Origin: a marine gamma proteobacterium HTCC2080
GTDB lineage: Bacteria; Pseudomonadota; Gammaproteobacteria; Pseudomonadales; Halieaceae
Direction: 5' to 3'
Length of the DNA: 64,000 nt
Assembly (NCBI GenBank): GCA_000169115.1
Contig: AAVV01000003.1
Span: 62,001-126,000, forward strand
Within the stretch, counting starts at the first letter, position 1. Every line of letters starts with the position of its first letter. Position numbers and translations under genes: made by a program. The notes beneath the pieces were generated by a model. The model was given only the letters and a program-made list of their open reading frames with translations, searched no databases and was not told where the DNA came from. Of the stretch, positions 8,489 to 17,639 are shown piece after piece.

Positions 8489-9943
8489 TTGAATCAGGGG
8501 CCAAAAACTCACAGGCGCACAAAAATCGTTGCTACCGTCGGTCCTGGCAGTGACAGCGAAGACATGCTTAACCGATTAATTGCCGCTGGGGTAGACGTGT
8601 TTCGTCTCAACTTTAGTCATGGCTCGGCGGAGCACCATGCTGAGGTTGCCGCACGTATAAGACGTCAGGCCGGCTATGCTGGACGTTATATTGGCGTTCT
8701 TGCTGATTTACAGGGGCCGAAGATTAGAATCAGCGGTTTTGCTGCCGGCTCTGTTGAAATCACAGCCGGCGATCCGTTTTGCTTGGACCTCGATACGGCA
8801 CATGATGCCGGCGATCAACGGCGTGTCGGTATTGAGTACCGAGCATTGCCTGAACAGGTTGTGATCGATGACATACTGTTGCTCGACGATGGCAAACTTC
8901 GCCTGCGCGTTGACGACGTCAGCGAGAGAGCGGTCGACTGTACGGTTCTCATAGGCGGCCAGTTATCATCACGCAAAGGGGTGAACAAACTTGGAGGAGG
9001 GCTCGCCGCACCTGCGCTGACCGAGAAAGACCGATCAGACATTGCAGGGATGGCGGGAGTTGATCCGGACTTCGTGGCCGTTTCATTCGTGTCCAGCAGC
9101 GAAGATATTAACTTAGCTCGCACACTACTTGCCGATGTTGGTGTTAGCCCCGCCATTATTGCAAAAATTGAACGCGCGGAAGTCGTGGCGGATTACGATT
9201 TGCTCGACAGCATTATTGAGACGGCCGAAGGGGTCATGGTTGCTCGGGGTGACCTTGGCGTAGAAGTTGGGGATGCGCAGCTCATCGGCATCCAAAAAGA
9301 CCTTATCAAGCGCACCCGCCGACTGGACCGACTAGTTATCACAGCCACGCAGATGATGGAATCGATGATCAGCAATAGCATGCCAACCCGGGCAGAGGTT
9401 TTTGACGTCGCCAATGCCGTGCTAGACGGCACCGATGCGGTCATGCTCTCCGCGGAGACTGCTGTTGGACAATTTCCCATTGAGGTGGTGACCGCCATGT
9501 CAGAAGCAGCCCTCGGCGCAGAAACTCACCCGGTCGCGCGCACTTCGCGTTACCGTCTAGACCGAGAATTTTCCAGCCCACAAGAGGCTATTGCCCTCTC
9601 TGCCATGTACGGAGCTAACCATTTTGCGGAAGTTCGCGGTATTGCGACTCTTACAGAGCGAGGTGTCACGCCCACAACAATGTCTCGATTATCTTCAGGA
9701 TTGCCGATTTTTGGTCTGAGCCGTCAGCACAAAACGTTACAAAAATTAGCGTTATGCCGAGGGGTGATTCCTCTCTATTTCGATGCTACAGCGTTTGCAG
9801 CTGAAGATATTGAGGGGCGGGTTATGGAGTTTTTACTCGATGGCGGGTATTTAAGTCGTGGCGATTTCATCCTGTTGACCATGGGCAGCACTATGGGCAA
9901 AACCGGTACAACCGACCTGCTCAAGTTTCTACCCGTCGAATAA
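8489..9943 (+). CDS. pyk: Pyruvate kinase
   Basis: Converts phosphoenolpyruvate and ADP to pyruvate and ATP in the last step of glycolysis. The 484-residue length fits. Visible motifs are RRTKIVATVGPGS and FRLNFSHG at the N-terminus, the active-site Lys in IIAKIERAE, the substrate/Mg loop MVARGDLGVEV and the signature ITATQMMESM. I chose the TTG at 8489-8491 because a strong AGGAGG stands seven to eight bases upstream. Longer in-frame starts would run into the glpQ gene. A C-terminal allosteric domain is complete, ending in TMGKTGTTDLLK. Confidence 0.93.
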   Translation: MNQGPKTHRRTKIVATVGPGSDSEDMLNRLIAAGVDVFRLNFSHGSAEHHAEVAARIRRQAGYAGRYIGVLADLQGPKIRISGFAAGSVEITAGDPFCLDLDTAHDAGDQRRVGIEYRALPEQVVIDDILLLDDGKLRLRVDDVSERAVDCTVLIGGQLSSRKGVNKLGGGLAAPALTEKDRSDIAGMAGVDPDFVAVSFVSSSEDINLARTLLADVGVSPAIIAKIERAEVVADYDLLDSIIETAEGVMVARGDLGVEVGDAQLIGIQKDLIKRTRRLDRLVITATQMMESMISNSMPTRAEVFDVANAVLDGTDAVMLSAETAVGQFPIEVVTAMSEAALGAETHPVARTSRYRLDREFSSPQEAIALSAMYGANHFAEVRGIATLTERGVTPTTMSRLSSGLPIFGLSRQHKTLQKLALCRGVIPLYFDATAFAAEDIEGRVMEFLLDGGYLSRGDFILLTMGSTMGKTGTTDLLKFLPVE

Positions 9944-10007
9944 CGCCAATTAATGTGTAATAAGTTCAATAATTAAGAAATTATTACGCAAAACAAGCCT
10001 CTGCTAA

Positions 10008-10016
10008 TGCTACACT
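10008..10016 (+). promoter_or_regulatory. Candidate extended -10 promoter of the cold-shock gene
   Basis: TGCTACACT resembles an extended -10 element (TGnTANNNT). No good -35 is visible, which an extended -10 tolerates. It would give a 5' leader of roughly 120 bases, as is usual for cspA-type mRNAs whose leaders respond to cold. A strong AAGGAGG at 10044-10050 lies inside this leader. Confidence 0.35.
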
Positions 10017-10143
10017 CGGTCTGTTAAGCTATCTGTTCTCTGCAAGGAGGCGGGTGCTCAACACCGGGCAGAACCCGTTACAACCTCGATGATTGGTCTA
10101 GCACCATGGTTCGGGGGCAATTTATGAAACAAAGGTACACTCA

Positions 10144-10350
10144 ATGTCACAAGTTACAGGCACCGTAAAGTGGTTCAACGAAACCAAGGGTTACGGATTT
10201 ATCGAGCAAGAAGGCGGCCCCGACGTATTCGTACACTTTAGCGCGATCCAGGGAGATGGTTTTAAAACCCTTACGGATGGTCAAAAAGTTCAGTTTACGG
10301 TAGCAACTGGCCAGAAAGGCCCACAAGCTGAGAACGTCGTTCCTGCTTAA
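10144..10350 (+). CDS. Cold-shock protein (CspA family)
   Basis: A 68-residue single cold-shock domain, the whole protein being one OB fold. RNP1 (KGYGFIEQ) and RNP2 (VFVHFSA) carry the aromatic residues that stack on single-stranded nucleic acid, and the start [11 protein letters not shown] is canonical. It acts as an RNA chaperone in the cytoplasm. It is a monocistronic gene with a long leader upstream and a strong intrinsic terminator 25 bp downstream. Whether it is cold-inducible or constitutive cannot be told from the coding sequence. Confidence 0.96.
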   Translation: MSQVTGTVKWFNETKGYGFIEQEGGPDVFVHFSAIQGDGFKTLTDGQKVQFTVATGQKGPQAENVVPA

Positions 10351-10374
10351 TCAGCAATAAGATCCATGCAACGC

Positions 10375-10403
10375 AAAGGGGCTCTTTCAGAGCCCCTTTT
10401 TTT
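10375..10403 (+). terminator. Rho-independent terminator of the cold-shock gene
   Basis: An 11-bp stem (AAAGGGGCTCT paired with AGAGCCCCTTT), loop TTC, and a run of seven T at 10397-10403. It lies 25 bp after the cold-shock gene stop and before the convergent TPR gene. The minus strand has only a short T run, so it acts mainly rightward. Confidence 0.92.
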
Positions 10404-10464
10404 CGCCTTTGAAAATGTCGTTAGCCGAATGAGGTAATTACCCGGCAGCAGTAGCGACTATAAG

Positions 10465-11787
10465 TCAGATGTCTTTCGCCATCTCTTTCTGACGCTCTTC
10501 TTCGCTAGCGATGTATCGAATCCACTGCCGTGCATACTTTTCAGAACGCTCGTCTTTTGCAGCATCTCTAAACGCCTTCTTAGCGCTCTTGTAATCACCT
10601 AAATTGAAATGGGCCATACCCAGCACTAACCTCGCCGAGTCGGGTCGCTTGACGCCCCCTTTAGAGAGCCCTTTGCTGACTGCCCCAATAGCCTTCTGAT
10701 GCTGATCACTGTCGAGGTACACATTGCCAAGTCGCGTGTAGAGCTCACCCTTATCTGAAAGTTCAGCGGCCTTTTCCATGTTAGGAATCGCTTTGGCAAT
10801 CTCTTGCGCCTGACGCCAGGCACTACCTGTCAGCTCATAATTCTTTGATTTCTCTTCAACAAGCTCGTCCTTGAACCCTTGCTCCATAACCTGAGCTGCG
10901 GGGTAAGGAACTTCAGCGTTGAGATAAAGATACGCTACCTGAACCACTTCAGAACTCTTATCGAGCAGGCCCTGTAAATAAGCGGTCTCCATCATAGCCA
11001 GCTGCCTTGGCTCATCTTTCTTTTCACCGTACAGATGTGACGCCTGAACCCAATATTGCTTTTTAGGGTAATACTCAATCAGCGTATAAAGCGTCGCCAA
11101 CGCGTTATCAAAGTCGTTTTTATCGAAGTATAGAAAGCGTGCGAGGTTGTACCACTGCTCTTTCGGAAGCTTGCCCTCGACTTCATACATCGAGATAGCC
11201 GTCTCGACGTTGTCGAGTGCGCTGTCATAATCTTTGACCTGATAATAACCCTGAGCCAGCAAAATATAAGCTGTCGCATTAGGCTTATCCGAAAGCTCGA
11301 ACCACTCAAGTAGGGCGTCGATACCCGGACGCCACTGCTCCTGAACAAAATACAGCTGTGCCACCGTAAACTTCGTATTGATTTCCATTGCCAAGGGAAT
11401 ATCAGGTTGGGCGACAACCTGTTTGTAATAGTTCAGAGCGCCGTTGTAATCCTCTGCGGAGTAACGCAAAAATGCATACAAGTTGTAGACGTTTGCCAAC
11501 TCGTAGCTGTTGAGGGCGCGCTTGCCCTCACCTGCGATCATCTGGTCGAGAACCTGTTGAGCGCTGGCATAATCTTTCACCTCAGCGAAAGCCTGCGCCT
11601 CAGCGAGCTTTTCATAAACCTTATTGCGCAGCGCTGGAGTACGGCGCGTCTCGCGCTCTTTTTTCGCTTCGCCCTTATCTTGAGCATGCGCTGAGGAGAC
11701 CCAGCCAACGGGGAGGGCTTTATCAACCACAACCCCAGCGCTTGTCACAACGATTGCCAGAAAAGCAGTGCTTAAAATTCTCTTCAT
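10465..11787 (-). CDS. Periplasmic TPR protein of the TonB operon
   Basis: A 440-residue exported protein with a signal peptide (cleavage probably after SSAHA, residue 35). It then consists almost entirely of tetratricopeptide-like helical repeats, for example YNGALNYYKQVVAQP, YDSALDNVETAI and HQKAIGAVSKGL. It is the last gene of the leftward TonB operon, 26 bp after tonB. TPR proteins in this position are regular members of TtpC-type TonB clusters in marine Gammaproteobacteria and are thought to scaffold or extend the complex in the periplasm. The exact role is not established from the sequence. Confidence 0.85.
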   Translation of the reverse strand: MKRILSTAFLAIVVTSAGVVVDKALPVGWVSSAHAQDKGEAKKERETRRTPALRNKVYEKLAEAQAFAEVKDYASAQQVLDQMIAGEGKRALNSYELANVYNLYAFLRYSAEDYNGALNYYKQVVAQPDIPLAMEINTKFTVAQLYFVQEQWRPGIDALLEWFELSDKPNATAYILLAQGYYQVKDYDSALDNVETAISMYEVEGKLPKEQWYNLARFLYFDKNDFDNALATLYTLIEYYPKKQYWVQASHLYGEKKDEPRQLAMMETAYLQGLLDKSSEVVQVAYLYLNAEVPYPAAQVMEQGFKDELVEEKSKNYELTGSAWRQAQEIAKAIPNMEKAAELSDKGELYTRLGNVYLDSDQHQKAIGAVSKGLSKGGVKRPDSARLVLGMAHFNLGDYKSAKKAFRDAAKDERSEKYARQWIRYIASEEERQKEMAKDI

Positions 11788-11813
11788 ACTCGGGATGCCC
11801 TAGCCTTTACGCC

Positions 11814-12416
11814 CTATTGCTCTAGTTCGTAGGTAAACTTATTTTGTACGCCAGCGACTTCAATGGGCTCGCCATCGACCACTCTAGGCTTGTACTTAAA
11901 CTTCGTTGCCGCCTTGACCGAAGCCCGGTCAAAAATACCTGATGGCTGACAGTCGACGGCTTGCGGGTCGCGTATCGACCCAGTTTTTGTCACCGTGTAC
12001 TCAACAATGCAGTAACCGGAAATTCCGCGTGTTTGCGCTCGGCGCGGATAGATAGGAGCCACCTTCACAATGGGTAGGTACTCACCATCCCCCGAAGACA
12101 TTCCTGATGAGTTGAGCTTTAAGGTAACGCCTGTTGTCGGTGCGTTATTCACTACGCCCATATCAACGTCGCTATCAAACTCAATAGGTTCTAAATCAGG
12201 TGGTGGCTCCTCTGGATCCTCAATTTTCTCAGGTAAAACTTCCTTAAGATTAGTCTCGATGACCTTATCAGGAACCACAATATCGGCGATCTTCCTGGCC
12301 TTTGAGTCTTCTTGCTTAAAATCTCTGTCGACTAGGCTCTGCATGATGTAGAACAGGCCGATAGCCACAGGTATCGCGAGCAATCCGCCGACAACAATGC
12401 GTACTAAACTACCCAT
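11814..12416 (-). CDS. tonB: TonB energy transducer
   Basis: A 200-residue inner-membrane protein that carries proton-motive energy from ExbB/ExbD to outer-membrane receptors. One N-terminal membrane helix (residues 7-29) is followed by a short acidic Pro-rich spacer (EKIEDPEEPPPDLEPIEF). The C-terminal TonB domain follows, with YPRRAQTRGISGYCIVEY and the terminal FTYELEQ. The spacer is much shorter than in E. coli TonB, as is usual for TonB2-type proteins. Two Cys residues (GYC and VDC) could form a disulfide. It lies five bases downstream of the second exbD. Confidence 0.92.
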   Translation of the reverse strand: MGSLVRIVVGGLLAIPVAIGLFYIMQSLVDRDFKQEDSKARKIADIVVPDKVIETNLKEVLPEKIEDPEEPPPDLEPIEFDSDVDMGVVNNAPTTGVTLKLNSSGMSSGDGEYLPIVKVAPIYPRRAQTRGISGYCIVEYTVTKTGSIRDPQAVDCQPSGIFDRASVKAATKFKYKPRVVDGEPIEVAGVQNKFTYELEQ

Positions 12417-12421
12417 TTCTA

Positions 12422-12844
12422 TTAAGCCTCATCATCAGTCGAGATACAGGGAGGCGCTGTTAACACTGGGCGCACGATATCAATAAGCTCTTCAACCGCG
12501 TATGCCGGTGTTTCACGATCCACCTGTACAACAATATTTGCCTGCGGAGCTTCTTTCTTAGCAGCCTCGGCAGTCCGCAAAGCTTTATCAAGCTTTAGCT
12601 TATTCTTGTTGTAATAAATGTCGCCACGCTCATCTACTGCAAAGATAATCGTGCCACGAGCACATGCCTCTGTAGTAGCTGCCTGTGGCTTAAAAATTTC
12701 CACGCCAGGCTCTTTTACGAAGGACGATGTCACGATAAAGAAAATGAGCATGATGAACACAACGTCCAGCATAGGAGTTAGGTCAATTTGACCTTCCTGC
12801 TCAGATGATTGCCTGGACCGAGAGGCCTGATCTCGCATACTCAT
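12422..12844 (-). CDS. exbD: ExbD-type biopolymer transporter (second copy)
   Basis: A 140-residue protein with one membrane helix carrying the proton-path Asp (DLTPMLDVVFIMLIFFIV) and a periplasmic domain ending in the conserved YAVEELIDIVRP pattern. It shares the DLTPMLDVVFIMLIFFIV helix exactly with its upstream neighbour, but the periplasmic halves have diverged, so the pair may form a heteromeric complex. Extra Cys residues (TEACARG, APPCIS) are present only in this copy. Start ATG at 12842-12844; a second ATG six bases later is possible. Confidence 0.92.
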   Translation of the reverse strand: MSMRDQASRSRQSSEQEGQIDLTPMLDVVFIMLIFFIVTSSFVKEPGVEIFKPQAATTEACARGTIIFAVDERGDIYYNKNKLKLDKALRTAEAAKKEAPQANIVVQVDRETPAYAVEELIDIVRPVLTAPPCISTDDEA

Positions 12845-12854
12845 GCCTTACCCC

Positions 12855-13259
12855 TCACTTACTACTTGCCCAGTTCACAACGCCAACACCCGATTCTCGA
12901 GCTGCGTCGGCAACATCTACCACCACACCAGCCTCAGCGCCCTTTTCCACTTTGACCGTTACAGGTGCCTCAGGGTCCTCCGCCAACAAGCGTTGAATGT
13001 TGGCTCGCACAGCCCGAACATCAACGCGACGGTTCTCCATCCAAATTTGGTTATCAGCAGCCACCTCGACCACGATGCTGACCGAGTCTTCTGGATCAGA
13101 CTGCTGATTATCGTCGGGACGATTGACTTCGATACCGGCTTCTTTAATGAACGAAGCAACTACAATAAAAAAGATCAGCATGATGAACACGACGTCAAGC
13201 ATCGGTGTCAGATCGATCTCTGCTCCGTCGTCTTCCTGCTGTTTAGCAATTCTGCGCAT
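12855..13259 (-). CDS. exbD: ExbD-type biopolymer transporter (first copy)
   Basis: A 134-residue ExbD with the conserved membrane helix DLTPMLDVVFIMLIFFIV containing the essential Asp, then a periplasmic domain (VTVKVEKGAEAGVVVDVADAA). It uses proton flow through the ExbB/ExbD channel to energise TonB. The next exbD follows after ten bases. Two tandem exbD genes after exbB are the normal layout of TonB2-like systems with TtpC. Confidence 0.93.
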   Translation of the reverse strand: MRRIAKQQEDDGAEIDLTPMLDVVFIMLIFFIVVASFIKEAGIEVNRPDDNQQSDPEDSVSIVVEVAADNQIWMENRRVDVRAVRANIQRLLAEDPEAPVTVKVEKGAEAGVVVDVADAARESGVGVVNWASSK

Positions 13260-13286
13260 AGCTAACTACTCCTCCCGAGTACCAAC

Positions 13287-13805
13287 TCAATGGTCAGACG
13301 TGAGTTGATCTTCAAGGAACATCTGCTCGCGGCTAGCAACCCGCTGCAGGTAAGTGTTTGCAAATAAACCTGATAACGCCGCGACCATACCCGCCATGGT
13401 GGGGATTGTTGACTTCTCAACGCCTCCTGCCATTGATTTAGCGTCTCCGCCACCAGTGACTGCCATGACATTGAACACTTCTATCATGCCCGTAACAGTC
13501 CCTAGCAAACCCAGAAGCGGGCACAACGCAACGCAAGTGGTAATGACATTCATATTGTTATTAATCATGTCACGGCTGCTAGACAGCATCTTCTGGCGGA
13601 TCTGCTTAGCATTCCAAGATCTGCGCTCGGTGCGGTTCTCCCAAACCAACACCACTTCAGCGCGGTCTTTCCGCCAAGTGGAGGAGAAATACCACAGCCG
13701 CTCAAAGATCAGCGTCCACATGAAAAATACAAGAATCGCGATCAGCCAAAGGACGTTGCCGCCTTTTTCCATGAACGCGAGTATGACCTCAAAAACCCCT
13801 GGCAT
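13287..13805 (-). CDS. exbB: ExbB-type MotA/TolQ/ExbB proton channel protein
   Basis: A 172-residue inner-membrane protein with three predicted membrane helices. The first is GGNVLWLIAILVFFMWTLIF, and the later two surround the channel motif PLLGLLGTVTGMIEVFNVM. It forms the proton channel with ExbD. It is short, typical of ExbB2-type proteins, and stands between the long TtpC-type paralogue and the two exbD genes, with 23 bp to the gene upstream. Confidence 0.92.
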   Translation of the reverse strand: MPGVFEVILAFMEKGGNVLWLIAILVFFMWTLIFERLWYFSSTWRKDRAEVVLVWENRTERRSWNAKQIRQKMLSSSRDMINNNMNVITTCVALCPLLGLLGTVTGMIEVFNVMAVTGGGDAKSMAGGVEKSTIPTMAGMVAALSGLFANTYLQRVASREQMFLEDQLTSDH

Positions 13806-13828
13806 CGAAACTCCCCTCAGCCCTTCGC

Positions 13829-15250
13829 TTAGCGATTGTGCTCGCGTTCAGCGTGCTCGGCCACGATGCCGGTTGCCTGCTCGTTGATCACGTGAATGAT
13901 TCTTTGAGCTCGACCGTTCACAATCGTGTGAAGCAATACTGTGGGAATAGCGACCAGCAGACCCAGTACCGTGGTCACCAACGCGCTGGAGATACCACCC
14001 GCCATCGCCTTAGGATCGCCGGCACCAAAGATGGTGATGGCTTGGAAAGTAATAATCATACCGGTAACCGTACCCAGTAGCCCCATGAGCGGTGCCACTG
14101 CCGCGATTATCTTCAGTAGCGTCAGTCCGGCCTCGAGTTTTGGGGTCTCCCTCAAAACACCCTCAGCCATCTTCAGCTCTAGGGTCTCTGGATCCATATC
14201 GGGCTTATCTTCATGAATTTTAAGCACGCGACCCAGTGGGTTGTTGGCGTTAGCCGTATTCGACTTCAACTGGCTAGAGACCTTGGTGCTCACCATGGTC
14301 AGTACCAGCACTCGATAAATAGCAAGCAAGAAGGCAAAAGCACCCACCGCAGTGATTGCATAGCCGACATACCCACCTTGATGCCACCGCTCCTGGAGGG
14401 TAGGACTGTCAATGATAGCCGCCAAGAAAGAGCCTCCGGTAGGACCGGTAGGGTCAACGCCGAATTGATGCAAACCTGAAGACGAACCGGCCAGTTCGTT
14501 AGCCTGTCCACCGAAGGCACCACCGGGCTGTCGGGGCAATTCACTCAACTTACCATTCGCGTAGGCCAAGTAGTTGCCGTTTGCGTCGATGACGTTAAAC
14601 GCACCCACACGTACAACCTCACGCTGACTCAACTCGCCTGAAGGCGTCGCAACTTCCGCCGTAAATTTGGCGATCGATCCTTGCTCCTTAACTTCACGTA
14701 GGAGCTCGTACCAGACCCGCTCAATCTCAGCAACGCTGGGAAGCTTGTCTGAGCCGCTCATCTTAGCAATGAGGGCTTTCATAAAGACCTCACGCCCCGG
14801 GTACTGTGAAGACACCAAAGAAACGTCCATCTGTGACGCGAGATCACCGGTTGCAGCGGTCAAGTGTCCGAACAACTCGGACAAGGTGCCCAAACGCTCT
14901 TTAAGCTGCTCCTGCTTCGCGGCAATCAATAATTCATTATCTTCAAACTGCTTTTCAAGCCGTGCAGAGCGCCGCTCTTCGTTAGTGCGCTCTTGCTCAG
15001 CCCGACGCAATTCGCCAGCTTGAGTTGCTTTGTTTTCAGTAAAGCGACGCTCTCTCGCGGCATTACCGGTTGAGGCGCGGGCTTTTCCATCTTTAACGAG
15101 ACCCAAAAGCTGATTGAGATTTTCGGCTGCAACCTCTTGCGGGGTCGGGCCTGCGGGTACCTCAGGGGCTTCTTCCTGAGCGAAGGTGCCAACCGAAACG
15201 AGAGCTCCCGCTACTACTAGTGCTGATGCTTTAATAAACTGGGCAGTCAT
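13829..15250 (-). CDS. TtpC-type long MotA/TolQ/ExbB protein
   Basis: A 473-residue fusion-type protein. A signal peptide (residues 1-24) leads to a periplasmic coiled-coil region rich in Glu, Arg and Ala (about 60-130) and a further periplasmic domain. The C-terminal half is an ExbB-like membrane domain with APLMGLLGTVTGMIITFQ. This is the architecture of TtpC, which in Vibrio is an extra component required by the TonB2 system. It presumably extends the complex through the periplasm toward the outer membrane. It starts one base after the stop of the DUF3450 gene, so the two are tightly coupled. Confidence 0.88.
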   Translation of the reverse strand: MTAQFIKASALVVAGALVSVGTFAQEEAPEVPAGPTPQEVAAENLNQLLGLVKDGKARASTGNAARERRFTENKATQAGELRRAEQERTNEERRSARLEKQFEDNELLIAAKQEQLKERLGTLSELFGHLTAATGDLASQMDVSLVSSQYPGREVFMKALIAKMSGSDKLPSVAEIERVWYELLREVKEQGSIAKFTAEVATPSGELSQREVVRVGAFNVIDANGNYLAYANGKLSELPRQPGGAFGGQANELAGSSSGLHQFGVDPTGPTGGSFLAAIIDSPTLQERWHQGGYVGYAITAVGAFAFLLAIYRVLVLTMVSTKVSSQLKSNTANANNPLGRVLKIHEDKPDMDPETLELKMAEGVLRETPKLEAGLTLLKIIAAVAPLMGLLGTVTGMIITFQAITIFGAGDPKAMAGGISSALVTTVLGLLVAIPTVLLHTIVNGRAQRIIHVINEQATGIVAEHAEREHNR

Positions 15251-15251
15251 C

Positions 15252-16034
15252 TTAATTAGCCTCCGGAGCCGCTACTGGCATATTCAAGAGTTCTATGGTG
15301 GCTTGCTTCTTCGCGATGCGAACCCCTTTTCGTACGGCAGAAGCATAATCTCCGGCAGGCAAAGCCTCCCAAGTGCCGCTACCCGTATCCCATGCGCCTG
15401 TTTCGGCACCATCTGTCGTTTGATAAACCAGTGAGATGCGTCCTATGCGCAGAATATCGACTTCACGGGGAGTGCCGTTAATCTCAATAGTATCGCTGTA
15501 GGATTCAATGCCTCGACCGTATTGCAGCTCAATCGAGTAAAGCTCGAGAACCTGACGGAAAGCCTCAGCCGCAGTGACATCAGAGCGGTCGAGATTATTT
15601 CGGACTGCTTCAATGTTGCCAAGACGCGTATCGAGATCGAAAGGCATGTCCAAGTTAATGAACTGCTCCAGACCATCGAGCATGCGCCCTACCAATGGTG
15701 GTATTTGACGCTGAATGACGGCGGCCTCAGATATCGAACCATCGATATCTGAAATCCGACGATTCTGATTGGCAATCTGACGCTCTAGGCGTGCGTTGTA
15801 GACCCGTAAGCCGTCAACTTGCTTCATCACGGTCTTATAGTCAGACAGTAGATCTCGAGTTTCATCAGCAAGCCGATCAATTTTGGCTTGGGACGTCTTA
15901 GCCTCAGCAGTGCGCTGCTTGCCAACATCGAGAATTTGATCAATGGACGCGGCGTTGGAGGACGCAGCGACACCCAGGGCGCCGCCGGCGACGCAGGCCG
16001 CAAGCAGGACAGTTTTAAATCGGTGGGTTGTCAT
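15252..16034 (-). CDS. DUF3450 periplasmic coiled-coil protein
   Basis: A 260-residue exported protein, first gene of the TonB operon. After a signal peptide (residues 1-28, ending SSNAAS) there is a long coiled coil (KQRTAEAKTSQAKIDRLADE and onward) and a C-terminal beta-rich part containing RIGRISLVYQTTDG. DUF3450 proteins are constant partners of TtpC-type TonB clusters; the function is unknown but structural support is likely. The ATG at 16032-16034 follows an AGAGGAAG ribosome site; an upstream in-frame start at 16088 is not supported. The 188 bp between this gene and folA must hold the operon promoter, but I could not pick a convincing -35/-10 pair. Confidence 0.85.
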   Translation of the reverse strand: MTTHRFKTVLLAACVAGGALGVAASSNAASIDQILDVGKQRTAEAKTSQAKIDRLADETRDLLSDYKTVMKQVDGLRVYNARLERQIANQNRRISDIDGSISEAAVIQRQIPPLVGRMLDGLEQFINLDMPFDLDTRLGNIEAVRNNLDRSDVTAAEAFRQVLELYSIELQYGRGIESYSDTIEINGTPREVDILRIGRISLVYQTTDGAETGAWDTGSGTWEALPAGDYASAVRKGVRIAKKQATIELLNMPVAAPEAN

Positions 16035-16222
16035 GGGGTCGATACTTCCTCTCAGTAGGCAGTTAGTACCTTTGGCTACAAATGCCAAAGACGCTGATCT
16101 AAGGTTTTTTTATTAGCGCATGACGAAGAGTTTTACTTATGTACAACGTTCAAGCGACTTCCACACCCCGACTCTACCTGAGCCGACGCGGCTAAATCAA
16201 TCCGGAATAACAAATCTCTAAC

Positions 16223-16777
16223 CTATCCGGGGGCAGCAGGGTAACCAGACCGGACAAATTCCACAACACTAAAATCGTGACTATTGCGTGCCCCCTTTGG
16301 AAAATGCTCTCGACGTTGCTCCTGCCATGTCTCTAAAACAGACAAATCAAAGGTCGCATCACCGGACACATCGCCGTGCACGAGCGTCAACAGAATGCGG
16401 TCGGCTCTTGGCAAGCACAGGCGATAAATCTCAGCACCACCCACAACGCACACCGCTGAGGCTCCATCAATTAATGCCTGCGCTTCAGCTAGGGCCAGTG
16501 CTTTGTCTACACTGCTAAAAATCGTAACGCCCGGGGCCTGCCAAGTGCTGTCACGGGTTAGCACCAGATTTGTTCTCCCAGGTAGCGGCCGACCTACAGA
16601 TTCAAAAGTCTTGCGGCCCATCAATATCGGACAGCCCATTGTCGCTTTTTTGAAGTGTTGCAAATCATCGGGCAAATCCCAGGGCAGCGCGTTACCACGT
16701 CCGATAACGCCGTTCTCGGAAACCGCCAGCACCAGCACGACAGGAAGATTTGCATCTTCATCTTCTAAGCGGGCCAT
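16223..16777 (-). CDS. folA: Dihydrofolate reductase
   Basis: NADPH-dependent reduction of dihydrofolate to tetrahydrofolate. At 184 residues it is slightly long because of a ten-residue N-terminal extension before the standard start VVLVLAVSENGVIGRGNALPW. The active-site Asp is in PWDLPDDLQHFKK, the NADPH loop is MGRKTFESVGRPLPGR, and VVGGAEIY is the second cofactor motif. It starts within the thyA stop (TAATG), which couples the enzyme directly to thymidylate synthase, whose by-product it recycles. Confidence 0.95.
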   Translation of the reverse strand: MARLEDEDANLPVVLVLAVSENGVIGRGNALPWDLPDDLQHFKKATMGCPILMGRKTFESVGRPLPGRTNLVLTRDSTWQAPGVTIFSSVDKALALAEAQALIDGASAVCVVGGAEIYRLCLPRADRILLTLVHGDVSGDATFDLSVLETWQEQRREHFPKGARNSHDFSVVEFVRSGYPAAPG

Positions 16778-17610
16778 TAAATAGCCACCGGTGCAGAGAT
16801 ATGCGCTTGAGGGCTGTAGCCCTCAAGCGCAAAATCTTCATAACAGTAGTCAAACAAGCTATCGGGCTGCCTCAACAATTTTAGTGTAGGAGGTGGGGCA
16901 GGGGACCGAGCCAGCTGCACTTCGACTTGATCAACGTGATTGCTGTAAATGTGTGCATCGCCTATTGACACAACCACCTCAGAAACGCCTAAACCAGACT
17001 GCTGGGCAAGCATGTGCGTTAACAATGCTACCGATGCAATATTGAAGGGCAGCCCCAAAAACGTATCGCTAGAGCGAATAAACAACAGGGTCGACAACTT
17101 TCCATCAACCACATAAAACTGATAGAGGAGGTGGCATGGGGGCAGTGCCATACGCCCAGCACGCACATTTTCTTGGGGCGATAGCGTCTCGTCCGGCAAA
17201 TACTCTACATTCCAACCGTGAAAAAGAATGCGGCGGCTATCAGGACGATTTTTTAAGCAATCGAGTACATAGGCCAGCTGATCAATCTCCCGACCATCTT
17301 GAGTCGGCCAACGACGCCACTGAGCGCCATACAGCGGACCTAAGTCGCCTTGCTCAGTGGCCCATTCGTCCCAGATAGAAACGCCATGTTCTTTCAACCA
17401 TGCTGTGTTGGTATCACCCTTGAGAAACCAGATGAGTTCATTGGCGACGCTTTTAAAGTGCACTTTTTTCGTGGTCAACAACGGAAAACCGTCTTTAAGA
17501 TCGAAACGCAGTTGCCGTCCAAAAAGGGACCGCGTTCCAGTACCCGTGCGATCAGTGCGAACTGCACCGTGGTCACGAATGTCTCTTAGTAAATCAAGAT
17601 AGGCGCGCAT
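16777..17610 (-). CDS. thyA: Thymidylate synthase
   Basis: Methylates dUMP to dTMP using methylene-tetrahydrofolate. The 277-residue protein starts with [20 protein letters not shown] and has the catalytic Cys in [14 protein letters not shown], the phosphate-binding Arg in [11 protein letters not shown] and the C-terminal SAPVAI end that closes the active site. The order lgt-thyA-folA on one strand is conserved in many Gammaproteobacteria. folA overlaps it by one base and lgt lies about 30 bp upstream. Confidence 0.97.
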   Translation of the reverse strand: MRAYLDLLRDIRDHGAVRTDRTGTGTRSLFGRQLRFDLKDGFPLLTTKKVHFKSVANELIWFLKGDTNTAWLKEHGVSIWDEWATEQGDLGPLYGAQWRRWPTQDGREIDQLAYVLDCLKNRPDSRRILFHGWNVEYLPDETLSPQENVRAGRMALPPCHLLYQFYVVDGKLSTLLFIRSSDTFLGLPFNIASVALLTHMLAQQSGLGVSEVVVSIGDAHIYSNHVDQVEVQLARSPAPPPTLKLLRQPDSLFDYCYEDFALEGYSPQAHISAPVAI

Positions 17611-17639
17611 AAGGCCCCTCCATAAAATAAATAACTGCG

